Assembly: GCF_002165305.2 (NCBI RefSeq)
Contig: NZ_CP032286.1
Span: 2,914,001 to 2,978,000 of the forward strand
Source of the DNA: Acinetobacter sp. WCHA55
GTDB taxonomy: Bacteria > Pseudomonadota > Gammaproteobacteria > Pseudomonadales > Moraxellaceae
Length of the DNA: 64,000 nt
Direction of reading: 5' to 3'
The notes under the pieces: model-generated
What the model saw: only the letters and a program-made list of their open reading frames with translations
What the model was told of the DNA's origin: nothing
Databases searched by the model: none
Shown here: piece by piece, positions 52,823 through 62,530 of the stretch
How the letters are laid out: each line of letters begins with the position of its first letter
Numbering within the stretch: position 1 is the first letter of the stretch
Position numbers and translations under genes: made by a program

Positions 52823-55465
52823 TTAGGCTTCAACCCATTTTCCATCATTGAACACCAATGACCACTTGGTTTGCTTACCTTCAGGCGTTTCAGAGCCAAT
52901 ATATTGTGCTTGGTTTTTACGGCTGAATTTCACCAACGTTGGGTTTCCTTCTGGGTCGACATCTGGTGCTTGCAAAATGAATTGATATTTTGGATCAAGC
53001 TGTTCAGCAACAGAACGTAATTCAGATACTTTTGGCGCACGTGTTTCACGAATTTTCGGGAATTTACTTGCAGCCAAGAATAACCCTGCTGCACCATCAC
53101 GCAAGACAAAGAAATCATCATGCTTGTTCGAACGCAAGTGTTCCATTTTAATTGGGTCGACACGTGGAGGTGCAGGTTGACCACTTTTCAGTACTTTACG
53201 CGTGTTATCACAGCTGTTACAAGCAAAATAAGGGCCAAAACGACCCGTCTTCAGCTGCATTTCCCCATCACACTTATCACATGGAATGGTTGGGCCATCA
53301 TAACCTTTGATTTTGAACTCACCTTCTTCAAGTTCAAAACCAGCACAGTCTGGGTTGTTACCACAGACATGTAGCTTACGACCACCATCGATCACATAAC
53401 TGTCCATAGCAGTTTCACAGATTGGACAGCGTTTTTTCGACATCAAATCTGCTGTTTCTGCTGCATCATCATCAGAAAGTGCAGCAAGTGATTCAACTGG
53501 CGTTAAGTTCAACGTACCTTTACAACGCTCTTTCGGCGGTAAGTTATAGCCCGAACACCCTAAGAAGACACCTGTGGTTCCCGTACGAATCTGCATTGGT
53601 CGGTCACATTCTTTACAGTGAACCGCTTCGACCTCTACTGGTTGATTGCGGCGCATACCGCCCTCACCTTGCGCATTGGTCAGGCGCTTTTTAAAGTCGC
53701 CATAGAAACTGTCGAGTAACTCTTTCCAATTACGTTCACCATCGGCCACTTTATCGAGCTGACCTTCTAAGTCCGCAGTAAAGTCATAGTTCATCAGGTT
53801 ATTGAAACTTTCATCTAAACGATCAGTAACAATTTCACCCATTTTTTCTGCAAATAGACGACGGTTTTCCAGTTTGACATAACCACGGTCTTGAATGGTC
53901 GAGATAATCGCCGCATAGGTCGATGGTCGACCAATGCCCTTTTTCTCAAGCTCTTTCACCAATGATGCTTCAGTAAAACGTGCAGGGGGCTTAGTAAAGT
54001 GTTGCGATGGATCTAATTTTTCAAGCTTCAGGATTTCACCGACTTTCACCGCAGGCAATAACACATCATCGTCAGACTTATTTTGACCACGGACTTTAGT
54101 GAAACCATCAAAGACTAAGGTACGGCCTTTGGCTTTAAGTTCAACACCGTTGGCATCCACTAAAATAGTCGATGACAAGTATTCAGCAGGTGTCATTTGA
54201 CACGCGACGAATTGACGCCAGATCAGGTCATACAAACGTTGTGCATCGCGTTCCACACCAACCAAGCTGTCGCCTTTTAAGGCTACATTCGATGGACGAA
54301 TCGCTTCGTGGGCTTCCTGTGCACCCGCTTTGTTACCATAGCGGTTCGGCTTAGCAGGCAGATATTTCGTACCAAACTCGGTCTCAATATGATGACGTAC
54401 CATATTCACCGCATCGTCACTCAAGAAGGTTGAGTCGGTACGCATATAAGTAATAAAACCCGCTTCATACAAACGCTGCGCCAACATCATGGTTTTCTTC
54501 ACAGAGAAGCCCAGACGTGTACTCGCAGCTTGTTGTAAAGTCGAGGTGATATACGGCGCGCTCGGATTCACCTTGGTCGGTTTATCTTCACGTGCTGAAA
54601 CTTTGTAATCTGCATCTTTAATGAGCTTAAGTAAAGCATCGGTATCAGCTTTATTACGTAGCTTTAAAGCTTTACCTGCTTGTTTGACAGCTTCTAAACG
54701 GATGTCATCGGTCTGTGACTTGGTGTCTGCAAAAACTTGCCAGTATTCTTCGGGAATAAACGCACGAATTTCACGTTCACGCTCAACCACCAGTTTAACT
54801 GCGACAGACTGAACACGGCCTGCCGATAAACCACGAGCAATTTTTTCCCAAAGTAAGGGCGAAATCATAAAACCAACAACACGGTCTAAAAAGCGGCGTG
54901 CTTGTTGCGCATTCACTTTATCGATATCAAGGCGTGCTGGATGCTTAAATGCATCTTGGATGGCATTTTTGGTAATTTCGTTGAACACCACACGTTGATA
55001 ACGTGAGTCATCGCCACCAATCACTTCTTTTAAATGCCAAGCAATTGCTTCTCCTTCACGGTCCAAGTCCGTTGCGAGATAGACCTCGTCAACTTGCGAA
55101 GCAAGCTTTTTCAGTTCAGCAACTACATGCTCTTTACCTGGAAGCACTTCATAATGTGCTTTCCAGTCATGCTCAGGATCAACCCCCATACGATTGACCA
55201 ATGCATTTTGTGCTTTTTCAGCTTTCTGAGCATCGGTTAGTTTGGTTCGTGTTGCTGGCTTCTTTTCTGCAGTCTTACTGGAACCACCTGTAGGTAAATC
55301 ACGCACGTGACCCACAGACGACTTCACAATGTAATTCGAGCCTAAATATTTATTGATTGTTTTCGCTTTTGCAGGCGACTCCACAATCACTAAAGCACGC
55401 TTTTTCCCAGCCTCAGGAGAATCTGCTGTAGTACTTTTGGATGTGGACCGAGGAGCTTTCGCCAT
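52823..55465 (-). CDS. topA: DNA topoisomerase I
   Basis: This 880-residue enzyme relaxes negative supercoils. It has an N-terminal Toprim domain ([20 protein letters not shown] and [13 protein letters not shown] with acidic DxDxE), the active-site [14 protein letters not shown] with the catalytic Tyr, and [22 protein letters not shown]. The C-terminal region holds zinc-ribbon-type cysteines ([31 protein letters not shown]) and two more ribbon-like domains. The start is preceded by a Lys/Ser-rich stretch ([20 protein letters not shown]). It sits among small genes often found near it in relatives. Confidence 0.96.
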   Translation of the reverse strand: MAKAPRSTSKSTTADSPEAGKKRALVIVESPAKAKTINKYLGSNYIVKSSVGHVRDLPTGGSSKTAEKKPATRTKLTDAQKAEKAQNALVNRMGVDPEHDWKAHYEVLPGKEHVVAELKKLASQVDEVYLATDLDREGEAIAWHLKEVIGGDDSRYQRVVFNEITKNAIQDAFKHPARLDIDKVNAQQARRFLDRVVGFMISPLLWEKIARGLSAGRVQSVAVKLVVEREREIRAFIPEEYWQVFADTKSQTDDIRLEAVKQAGKALKLRNKADTDALLKLIKDADYKVSAREDKPTKVNPSAPYITSTLQQAASTRLGFSVKKTMMLAQRLYEAGFITYMRTDSTFLSDDAVNMVRHHIETEFGTKYLPAKPNRYGNKAGAQEAHEAIRPSNVALKGDSLVGVERDAQRLYDLIWRQFVACQMTPAEYLSSTILVDANGVELKAKGRTLVFDGFTKVRGQNKSDDDVLLPAVKVGEILKLEKLDPSQHFTKPPARFTEASLVKELEKKGIGRPSTYAAIISTIQDRGYVKLENRRLFAEKMGEIVTDRLDESFNNLMNYDFTADLEGQLDKVADGERNWKELLDSFYGDFKKRLTNAQGEGGMRRNQPVEVEAVHCKECDRPMQIRTGTTGVFLGCSGYNLPPKERCKGTLNLTPVESLAALSDDDAAETADLMSKKRCPICETAMDSYVIDGGRKLHVCGNNPDCAGFELEEGEFKIKGYDGPTIPCDKCDGEMQLKTGRFGPYFACNSCDNTRKVLKSGQPAPPRVDPIKMEHLRSNKHDDFFVLRDGAAGLFLAASKFPKIRETRAPKVSELRSVAEQLDPKYQFILQAPDVDPEGNPTLVKFSRKNQAQYIGSETPEGKQTKWSLVFNDGKWVEA

Positions 55466-55501
55466 ATTAACCGTTAATCCTGTTTCAATGGGTCTGTAAA
55501 A

Positions 55502-55951
55502 TTAAAGTTCAGCCAAAGACTGTAAATATGCTTTCATGGCATCTAACTGGGTTGCTCTTAAGTCAGAATGCTCATCCCAATAGAGTCCCACGCAGTTTGC
55601 TTGCATATCAATAGCATAAATACCCTTTAATTCAATGGGTAAATGTTTAAACTTGTCATCACCTGTAATGAGCTCAAGCTGTTGATCAACAACGCGAGCG
55701 CGCATTAAAGGTAGGCGTGCTTCTGGAATCAGGACACTATAGTACGCCACCATACTGGCACGATTTTCCGAAGCCATTGGTATTTTTGTCCAGTCAGGTG
55801 CTGCAACTAAACGCGGGTGTAAACCCATCTTACGCGCTTTATCACGCATTTCACCTAAAGCTTTCTCTCTTGGACTGACACGTAGTCCAAAAATCGAGCC
55901 GAGGATGAATAAGATGATAAATCCAACAACCCAAATTCCAGTATTTTCCAT
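55502..55951 (-). CDS. Small membrane-anchored conserved protein, unknown
   Basis: This 149-residue protein has an N-terminal anchor (GIWVVGFIILFILGSIFGLRV) and then a cytoplasmic domain with SPREKALGEMRDKARKMGLHPRLV, VAYYSVLIPEAR and DLRATQLDAMKAYLQSL. The S-P-R-(E/D)-K-x-L start of the soluble part is reminiscent of uncharacterised proteins that neighbour topA in Pseudomonas-like genomes. Function unknown. Confidence 0.75.
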   Translation of the reverse strand: MENTGIWVVGFIILFILGSIFGLRVSPREKALGEMRDKARKMGLHPRLVAAPDWTKIPMASENRASMVAYYSVLIPEARLPLMRARVVDQQLELITGDDKFKHLPIELKGIYAIDMQANCVGLYWDEHSDLRATQLDAMKAYLQSLAEL

Positions 55952-56021
55952 AGCACAACCTTTTTATTCCTTTATTAGAGTTGCATAAGCACAATATAAA
56001 ACGCAAGTTTGAACGATAAAA

Positions 56022-57011
56022 TTAATTTAAGAACATTTCATGACTATATAGAACTTCATGTCCATTCCAGTAAATATAGCCTTTATCGAGTAACTCTTTC
56101 AGTAACATACGCACATCTGACTTCGGAAACATTTGCTCAAGCAAATCACGGAGTGCATAGATATCTTTGGGTTTATTGGTTTTTAACTCGCGCAGTTTTC
56201 GTGCAACCTCAAGCTGTACAGGGTCAATCTTTGCAAAGTTTTTAAACAACTCTTGTTGTGCGGACTGCATATCTGCAGTTGGTTCAAGCTTATCCACAAC
56301 CCTGTCTTTTTGCAGTTGCTGTAGCGCTTGTTGCATGCTCTGCGGCTGTGTAATTGGGTCTTGTTCATCTAAATTCAGTGCCAACCACTGCTTCAACACT
56401 TTTTTACGAAAGCGAATCTGCTCATCATAGCGTTTGATGATTTTGAGATTAATCAACATCCCCACTAGCCGCTGCGTCTTTTCAGGTACGAGTTGCAAAA
56501 TATTACTTATTGAATTTTTTAGACCGTCCAATGTGTTCGGCTTACCTGACATTTTCCCCAAAGCATCACAATATTTTTTGACCATTTTTAAATAAGGCTG
56601 ATTTTTGATGCTGTCTAAACTGGGAAGATGACGTTGAATCGGTAACGCTTCAGACTGAATGAGGATCAAATTGCTCTGAATATGCGAAGATTGCATTAAG
56701 TCCAAGAGTATTTCTGCGGTATTGACCGCAGAGATAATTTCAACTTGCGTCTCTGGCTCAAGTAAAGCCATTAACTGCCCCACCACCACGGCATATTCGA
56801 ATTCTTTTTGCTCGACTTTGGGGGTGTCTAAAATCACCACTTGACCACTACTGATCCAAGCAGCCAGTTCCGTTAAATCTTGCAATGCGTACTCAAATTG
56901 ACCTTGGCAATGAAACAAATACAAAGTTGGATAATGCTCCACAATCTCACGCAACAATTTGGCAGTCGGAACATTATTTTCAAGGTCAAGAAGAACAACT
57001 TTTTGAGTCAT
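56022..57011 (-). CDS. Protein with a possible NYN/PIN-like N-terminal domain, unknown
   Basis: This 329-residue protein begins QKVVLLDLENNVPTAKLLREIVEHYPTLYLFHCQG, which resembles the first strand and acidic D-x-E-N pocket of NYN/PIN-type ribonucleases. VVILDTPKVEQKEFEYAVVVGQLMALL could supply further strands. The middle (about 150-220) is helical, and the C-terminus (about 270-329, DIYALRDLLEQMFPKSDVRMLLKELLDKGYIYWNG) looks like a winged helix. Domain calls are from appearance only. No partner gene is obvious. Confidence 0.55.
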   Translation of the reverse strand: MTQKVVLLDLENNVPTAKLLREIVEHYPTLYLFHCQGQFEYALQDLTELAAWISSGQVVILDTPKVEQKEFEYAVVVGQLMALLEPETQVEIISAVNTAEILLDLMQSSHIQSNLILIQSEALPIQRHLPSLDSIKNQPYLKMVKKYCDALGKMSGKPNTLDGLKNSISNILQLVPEKTQRLVGMLINLKIIKRYDEQIRFRKKVLKQWLALNLDEQDPITQPQSMQQALQQLQKDRVVDKLEPTADMQSAQQELFKNFAKIDPVQLEVARKLRELKTNKPKDIYALRDLLEQMFPKSDVRMLLKELLDKGYIYWNGHEVLYSHEMFLN

Positions 57012-57191
57012 AGGACAGTTTTTATGGGATGCACCAGAAAGCGGGTATTAGAGTAGGAACTGCATCAAAGGTCAAATGATTTCGTCAGTCAAATCGAGCT
57101 TTGAGTTGAGTAAAACAAAAAAAAGAGACAAGGCTCAGCAATATCCACAACCCACTTCACAGCATTTTTTAGCCCAAGACAGCAAATAAAC

Positions 57192-57437
57192 TTAATAATG
57201 TGGTGGACGATCGGCCATCGGGTCAAATGTCGCAATTCCATCGGACAAATCTGAAGATTCAACACGTTGATACAAAATTTGCATTTGTTTTTTTAAATCA
57301 GCAATTTCCAGCCCTTGAATCACCAATTGTTCATTCAGTTGTTCAACTAAATCATCTAAAAATGCAATTCGGACTTGCAAATCTTCAATGGGTGCGGACA
57401 ATGGCGCTTGATTATCAATATTTTGTTGTTTAGACAC
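57192..57437 (-). CDS. slyX: SlyX-family coiled-coil protein
   Basis: This 81-residue protein has a coiled-coil region (LQVRIAFLDDLVEQLNEQLVIQGLEIADLKKQMQILYQRV) and the SlyX-typical C-terminus ADRPPHY. Function is unknown in all species. It is divergent from uup with 35 bases between starts. Confidence 0.9.
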   Translation of the reverse strand: MSKQQNIDNQAPLSAPIEDLQVRIAFLDDLVEQLNEQLVIQGLEIADLKKQMQILYQRVESSDLSDGIATFDPMADRPPHY

Positions 57438-57472
57438 TTCAAGTCCTCATTTGAGATTTTTCAGGAAACATT

Positions 57473-59368
57473 ATGGCCTATATTACTTTAAGGGATGTCC
57501 AACTTGCGTTTGGTGGACCTGCCTTGCTCGACGGCGCGAACTTTTCATTAGAGCGCGGTGAACGAGTGTGTTTAATTGGTCGTAATGGTGAAGGTAAGTC
57601 TACTTTACTTAAACTGATCGAGGGAAGTTTATTGCCCGATTCTGGTGAAGTTTCTCTACAAAACGGCATCACCATTTCCATGTTGGCTCAAGATGTACCA
57701 ATGGACTCAGGTAAAGTGGCAGATATCGTGGCAGATGGCGCAGGTGAAGCCGCAGATGTGCTCAGAGCCTATCATGAAGCCAGTGATGCTTGTGTGCTCG
57801 GGGACATGGAAGCGTGTGATCGCATGGGTAACCTACAACACAAACTAGATCAGTTGGATGGCTGGGCTTTAGAAACCAAAGTCAATTCTATTTTAAGTAA
57901 AATGGGCCTAGACCCAGACGCCGATTTGGCCGATTTATCAGGTGGCCGTAAGCGTCGTGTGCTGCTTGCTCGCGCGCTCCTTACCCAACCCGATGTACTA
58001 TTACTAGACGAACCAACCAACCATTTGGACGTTGAAAGTATTGAATGGCTGGAAAAGTTTTTACTTGATCAAAATAATTTAACTTTATTGTTCATCTCGC
58101 ATGACCGTTCATTTGTGGACAGTATTGCAACTCGAATTGTTGAACTCGACCGCGGCACCCTGCGTAGCTATGAAGGCAACTACTCACGTTACCTTGAGCT
58201 GAAAGCACAGCAAATGGAAGCAGAAGAAAAGCAGAATGCACTGTTTGACAAGCGCTTAGCTGAAGAAGAAGTGTGGATTCGCCAAGGCATTAAAGCCCGT
58301 CGTACACGTAACGAAGGTCGTGTACGTGCATTAAAAGAATTACGTGAACAATCAAAAGCGCGCCGTTCTCAGCAAGGCAAAGTCAGCATGGCGACGCAAG
58401 ATGCTAGCCGTTCAGGAAAAGTGGTCTTTGAAATTGAAAACTTAAGTGTTCGCTTTGGTCAGGCTGCGCCTATCATCAAAGACTTCTCAGCATTGGTGCT
58501 ACGTGGTGACCGTATTGGTCTTGTCGGTGACAACGGTGTGGGTAAAACTACCCTCATTAAAGCCATTTTAGGCGAACAAGAACATACGGGTACGGTGAAA
58601 ACTGGTACGCAATTGGAAGTGGCTTACTTCGACCAATTACGTAATGCTCTCGACCTTGAAAAATCAGTCAAAGATAACGTGTCAGAAGGTTCTGACCATG
58701 TAGATGTGAATGGTAACCGTCGTCACATTTATAGCTATTTGCAAGATTTCCTGTTCTCACCAGAACGTGCGCGTACACCAGTCAAAGCCCTTTCAGGTGG
58801 TGAGCGTAACCGTATTCTTTTAGCCAAGTTACTACTTAAGCCTTCCAACTTAATCGTGATGGACGAACCCACCAATGACTTGGATATGGTGACATTAGAG
58901 CTACTAGAAGAAATGTTGTCCGACTACAAAGGTACCTTATTGCTTATTTCGCATGATCGTGCCTTTATGGATAACGTGGTCACCTCAACTTGGGTGTTCG
59001 ATGGTAAAGGCAATATCGATGAATACATCGGTGGTTACCAAGATTACTTACAACAGCGACCAGACCAAACTGCGGTTGATCAAAAAAGTGCTGTGAAAAA
59101 AGCAGCGGCGAAAGCTGAAGCGAACGCAGTACCTACTAAAAAAGTCAAACTCAGCTATAAAGATCAACGTGCGCTTGAGCAACTGCCTGCCGAAATGGAA
59201 GCACTGGAAAAAGAGCAAGCGGAAATCAATGCATCACTTGCAGATGGTTCACTCTTTATTTCAGATGCAGACAAGGCGATGACGTTGTCGAATCGTTTGA
59301 CTGAAATTGATGAGCTATTGCTGGAAAAACTAGAACGTTGGGAAGAACTGGAAAATTTAACTAAATAA
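57473..59368 (+). CDS. uup: ABC-F ATPase Uup
   Basis: This 631-residue soluble ABC-F protein has two ATPase domains. The first has Walker A GRNGEGKST, signature LSGGRKRRVLLARALL and Walker B VLLLDEPTNHLD; the second has GDNGVGKTT, LSGGERNRILLAKLLL and LIVMDEPTNDLD. The linker between them is charged, and the C-terminus (about 560-631) is a coiled-coil, a Uup-specific DNA-binding extension. Known Uup affects transposon precise excision and ribosome function. It starts at ATG 57473 and ends at a bidirectional terminator. Confidence 0.93.
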   Translation: MAYITLRDVQLAFGGPALLDGANFSLERGERVCLIGRNGEGKSTLLKLIEGSLLPDSGEVSLQNGITISMLAQDVPMDSGKVADIVADGAGEAADVLRAYHEASDACVLGDMEACDRMGNLQHKLDQLDGWALETKVNSILSKMGLDPDADLADLSGGRKRRVLLARALLTQPDVLLLDEPTNHLDVESIEWLEKFLLDQNNLTLLFISHDRSFVDSIATRIVELDRGTLRSYEGNYSRYLELKAQQMEAEEKQNALFDKRLAEEEVWIRQGIKARRTRNEGRVRALKELREQSKARRSQQGKVSMATQDASRSGKVVFEIENLSVRFGQAAPIIKDFSALVLRGDRIGLVGDNGVGKTTLIKAILGEQEHTGTVKTGTQLEVAYFDQLRNALDLEKSVKDNVSEGSDHVDVNGNRRHIYSYLQDFLFSPERARTPVKALSGGERNRILLAKLLLKPSNLIVMDEPTNDLDMVTLELLEEMLSDYKGTLLLISHDRAFMDNVVTSTWVFDGKGNIDEYIGGYQDYLQQRPDQTAVDQKSAVKKAAAKAEANAVPTKKVKLSYKDQRALEQLPAEMEALEKEQAEINASLADGSLFISDADKAMTLSNRLTEIDELLLEKLERWEELENLTK

Positions 59369-59386
59369 TTTTTCGTAAGCTCCATA

Positions 59387-59415
59387 AAAAAACTCCGCAC
59401 AATGCGGAGTTTTTT
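59387..59415. terminator. Bidirectional terminator between uup and the Gly/His-rich gene
   Basis: AAAAAACTCCGC-ACAAT-GCGGAGTTTTTT. Confidence 0.93.
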
Positions 59416-59417
59416 AT

Positions 59418-59759
59418 TTAACGTGGCTGACGATGCCCACCGCCAGGATGTATACCAGCACCGCCACCTGGATGTCCGCCAGGATGAATCCCACCACCAC
59501 CTGAATGACTACCTCCTGGATGCAACCCACCTCCACCAGGCTGCCCTCCTCCTGGATGGATATGATCAGGATGTTGTCCCCCTGGATGCCCACCGCCATG
59601 ACCATTAGGTGGCGGCGGCCGATGGTCTTCTAGTGGAAATGGTTCATACCCTGTCCAACCAAACCCATGATAATAATGATTATAATCATCGTATGGACTA
59701 TAGACACAGCCCGTTAAAGCAATGAATAGCACACCGCAACTGATAATGTTTTTTAGCAT
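59418..59759 (-). CDS. His/Gly/Pro-rich lipoprotein
   Basis: From the ATG at 59759, with GGGAG nine bases upstream, the product is 113 residues. The signal peptide ends in lipobox LTGC (Cys18). The mature part starts with a Tyr/His/Asp-rich stretch (YSPYDDYNHYYHGFGW) and then consists of imperfect repeats of HPGGG and GGGIHPGG with regular His, ending GGHRQPR. There is no known fold. The regular histidines could bind copper, nickel or zinc. An alternative start at 59882 is open but has no lipoprotein signal. Confidence 0.75.
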   Translation of the reverse strand: MLKNIISCGVLFIALTGCVYSPYDDYNHYYHGFGWTGYEPFPLEDHRPPPPNGHGGGHPGGQHPDHIHPGGGQPGGGGLHPGGSHSGGGGIHPGGHPGGGAGIHPGGGHRQPR

Positions 59760-60008
59760 TTTTATCTCCCTATTCTTATCTTTCTTCTTAGTATTGTGAA
59801 TTTCACCCAAATTAAAACAAAACAAATGTTGCGAGATGTTTAGACCATGTTCTCCACTGAGCATGAATACAATTTCACCCACCTCATAAAAACCATCACA
59901 ACTTGAGATTAAAAGGTCCTGTACAACAGGTTGATGGTGAAGATTGCATCTTCATTCTTGCTTCATGCTAAACTCGAAATATTCTTTTTCCAGTCTTTAT
60001 CGCAATTT

Positions 60009-60947
60009 ATGAGTTCAAAGCCAGACTATCAACCCGGTGAATTTCAGTGGTCTTTTCTCCATCCCAAATATTGGGGTGTTTGGATTGGTATCATCTTTCT
60101 CATGATATTGGCGATTCTCCCATGGGCAATTCAACACCGACTGGCAACCCTCTTAGGTAACCTTTGCTTTAAATATTTGAAGTCGCGACGTAAAACCACC
60201 GTTCGTAATCTGGAAGTGTGTTTCCCAGAGTGGTCGACCCAAGAAGTTATTGAAAATGCGCGCCTGGTTTTTGTCGATCAAATGTTGGGGGTCTTTGAAA
60301 CACTGAATGCATGGTACAGCCCAAAGTGGTTTACCGGCCGAGTCAGTATTGAAGGTTTAGAACATATTCAAAAAGCACAAGCAGAAGGTAAAGGTGCACT
60401 GCTTTTAGGAACCCACTCAACTTTGCTCGATGCGGGTGGTTATCTATGCGCACAGTATTTTGAACCAGATGTGGTGTATCGCCCACAAAATAATCCACTG
60501 TTGGATATGCTTATCTACCGTTGTCGCGCCACCATTTATGCACATCAAATCGATCATGACGACATGCGTGGTTTGGTCCGTAACTTAAAAAATGGCCATG
60601 CCATTTGGTATAGTCCAGATCAAGACTTTGGCTTAAAACAAGGCGTGATGGCACCATTTTTTGGCGTCCCTGCAGCGACAGTTACAGCACACCGTCGCTT
60701 ATTGAAAATGACCAAGGCTGCAGCCATTCCTCTGTATTTTTATCGTGATGGGGATATTAAAAACCCACAATACAAAGTGTTGATTGAACCTGCAGTGGAA
60801 AACTTACCTAGCGAAGATGAAGTCGATGATGCGACACGAGTGAATCAAATTATTGAAAATCAACTCCGTATTGCTCCGACTCAATATATGTGGTTCCACC
60901 GTCGCTTTAAAACTCGCCCTGCAGGCTATAACAAGATTTACTCTTAA
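60009..60947 (+). CDS. lpxL: Lipid A lauroyl/acyltransferase, LpxL-like
   Basis: This 312-residue inner-membrane enzyme adds a secondary acyl chain to lipid A. It has the N-terminal LHPKYWGVWIGIIFLMILAILPW anchor, then RKTTVRNLEVCFPEWS, the catalytic HX4D as THSTLLDAG (H136, D141), RPQNNPLLDMLIYRCR, AIWYSPDQDFG and the terminal QYMWFHRRFKTRP. These lines are closer to LpxL than to LpxM, though the distinction is by general resemblance. The start at 60009 follows from family alignment; the open frame extends 26 codons upstream. It may be a longer acyl form in this genus. Confidence 0.87.
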   Translation: MSSKPDYQPGEFQWSFLHPKYWGVWIGIIFLMILAILPWAIQHRLATLLGNLCFKYLKSRRKTTVRNLEVCFPEWSTQEVIENARLVFVDQMLGVFETLNAWYSPKWFTGRVSIEGLEHIQKAQAEGKGALLLGTHSTLLDAGGYLCAQYFEPDVVYRPQNNPLLDMLIYRCRATIYAHQIDHDDMRGLVRNLKNGHAIWYSPDQDFGLKQGVMAPFFGVPAATVTAHRRLLKMTKAAAIPLYFYRDGDIKNPQYKVLIEPAVENLPSEDEVDDATRVNQIIENQLRIAPTQYMWFHRRFKTRPAGYNKIYS

Positions 60948-60973
60948 TAAAAAAGTCTGATTAATAAAGTAGA

Positions 60974-61004
60974 ACCCGAGTTCTGCGTCCTGCAGAACTC
61001 GGGT
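60974..61004. repeat. Perfect 13-bp inverted repeat after lpxL
   Basis: ACCCGAGTTCTGC pairs perfectly with GCAGAACTCGGGT around GTCCT. No T-run follows on the plus strand and none on the minus strand, so it is not a standard terminator. Confidence 0.7.
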
Positions 61005-61026
61005 ACATGAGGTTGTGCTTTCAACG

Positions 61027-61227
61027 TTATTCTTGTTTTATTTGGTGGCATTCCATACCTGCATCATATCCATGATGATTTCCATCAGCTTCAACTTCCA
61101 TACTGGGATAATCCATTCCCGCTCCATCTGCTGATGAGACTAGAATACGGGGATACCAAATGACTAACCATTCGTCAGATTCCCAAATCCCTGTAAGCCA
61201 TATCCTACACTGATGAAATCCGAGCAC
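61027..61227 (-). CDS. Possible small protein, uncertain
   Basis: The frame encodes 66 residues from a GTG at 61227, directly behind the endonuclease gene in another frame. The composition is protein-like (IWLTGIWESDEWLVIWYPRI, then SADGAGMDYPSMEVEADGNH), rich in Trp, Asp and His. Several codons (AGG, ATA, GGG) are unlike the neighbours. It could be a real small gene, the C-terminal remnant of a longer one, or chance. No Shine-Dalgarno is evident. Confidence 0.3.
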   Translation of the reverse strand: MLGFHQCRIWLTGIWESDEWLVIWYPRILVSSADGAGMDYPSMEVEADGNHHGYDAGMECHQIKQE

Positions 61228-61235
61228 CCGTATAT

Positions 61236-62351
61236 TTACTGGTAATCTTTGGCAATTTTATCTGTAACCTGCTTACCTTCTCGTTCCGCTTTCTCAATTC
61301 CATCTTCAATTGCCTCCTGCGCCTCTTGCTCATCGGCTTCGGTTTGTTCTAGCTCTTCTTGTATCTGCTTAAACACCCGACCTGTTTGTAGCACCACATA
61401 TACTGGGAAATGATCTGAACCAATATGAGGTAAACGCTGCATCTGCACTAAGGCAAAATCCGTACTGTGAAAGACATGATCCAGTGACCAGCGCAGTAAG
61501 GGATAGTCGGCATGAAAAGTGTTAACAAAATGTCGTCCAACTCGGGGGTCTAGCAACCCGCTAATCCGTTGAAAAAGTCGTGTCGTGCGCGACCACGCCA
61601 CGTCATTTAAATCCCCCATCACAATACAACTCTCATCCAAATCTTTGATCTGATCCCCGACTATCAATAGTTCAGCATCACGTAAAGTAGAGTCTTTGGC
61701 TTCGGTCGGACTTGGTGGTTTCGGGTGTAAGCAGTACAGTTGCACTGGTTGTCCTGACCTTAGGATGACTGTGGCATGAATTGAAGGAATTTCATCGCTC
61801 AATATAAACTTAACTTCAGTATTTTTAAGCGCTAAACGACTGTACAAATGCATGCCATACAGATTATCCAAAGGTACTGCAACCCGATAGGGATAGTCAT
61901 CTGCAAGTTCACCCAAGGCTTGTTCCCAATGTCCATCTGACTCTAAAGTCAAAATCAAGTCAGGTTGATGCTGATGAATCTGCTGCAGTAATAAATGGTA
62001 TTGAGTATTGGGCGTCAGTACATTCGATACAATTAAAGAAATCTGACGTTCTGGCTGTAACTCTGTTTTGGCAACCGTTTTGACCTGCTTTTTCCATACA
62101 AAGGTATAAGGCAACACCATTTTGAGTTGATACGCCACTGCCGCAATTAATCCCAGCAAAATGACTTCACGTACCCAATCCCAAGGTGCATCCCAAAACA
62201 ACATCAAGATAAATGCAATCAGCCCCAATGCCAAAATCTGGAGCCGTGGAAAATCTGCACCACGAAACCACCATTCATCACGTGGAATCAGTGACCAAAA
62301 GCTTAACCAAATCACAATACATGCCAGCAACTCAACCCAGATCATAAGCAA
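61236..62351 (-). CDS. Endonuclease/exonuclease/phosphatase-fold protein
   Basis: This 371-residue protein has three N-terminal hydrophobic segments (about 1-85), then an EEP domain: ISLIVSNVLTPNTQYHLLLQQIHQHQPDLILTLESDG, VQLYCLHPKPP, CIVMGDLNDVAWS and DHVFHSTDFA...IGSDHFPVYV. Key acidic and His residues of the fold (E-in-LTLESDG, GDLND, SDH) are present. The C-terminal 45 residues are Glu/Lys-rich and probably unstructured. Relatives of the YafD type are membrane-linked and of unknown substrate. It is not clearly a DNA repair enzyme. Confidence 0.82.
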   Translation of the reverse strand: MLMIWVELLACIVIWLSFWSLIPRDEWWFRGADFPRLQILALGLIAFILMLFWDAPWDWVREVILLGLIAAVAYQLKMVLPYTFVWKKQVKTVAKTELQPERQISLIVSNVLTPNTQYHLLLQQIHQHQPDLILTLESDGHWEQALGELADDYPYRVAVPLDNLYGMHLYSRLALKNTEVKFILSDEIPSIHATVILRSGQPVQLYCLHPKPPSPTEAKDSTLRDAELLIVGDQIKDLDESCIVMGDLNDVAWSRTTRLFQRISGLLDPRVGRHFVNTFHADYPLLRWSLDHVFHSTDFALVQMQRLPHIGSDHFPVYVVLQTGRVFKQIQEELEQTEADEQEAQEAIEDGIEKAEREGKQVTDKIAKDYQ

Positions 62352-62530
62352 TAACTCTTATATTCTTAATTTTTTGTAGATTCATAAATTAATATCAATT
62401 TTGCATGTAACATAAACAAGATATATTGCACAATATAATTGCTGTTTTCATTGTGTAGTGCTTGCAGTTGTGGTCGCTTTTGATACACTCAAACCCCTTT
62501 TAATTTTTTAACGCACCGAGGCAAAATGAC

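Noticed and set aside
59402..59608. Plus-strand His/Asp-rich frame opposite the lipoprotein.
   Set aside because: It is the complement of the repetitive Gly/His coding region and has no ribosome-binding site.
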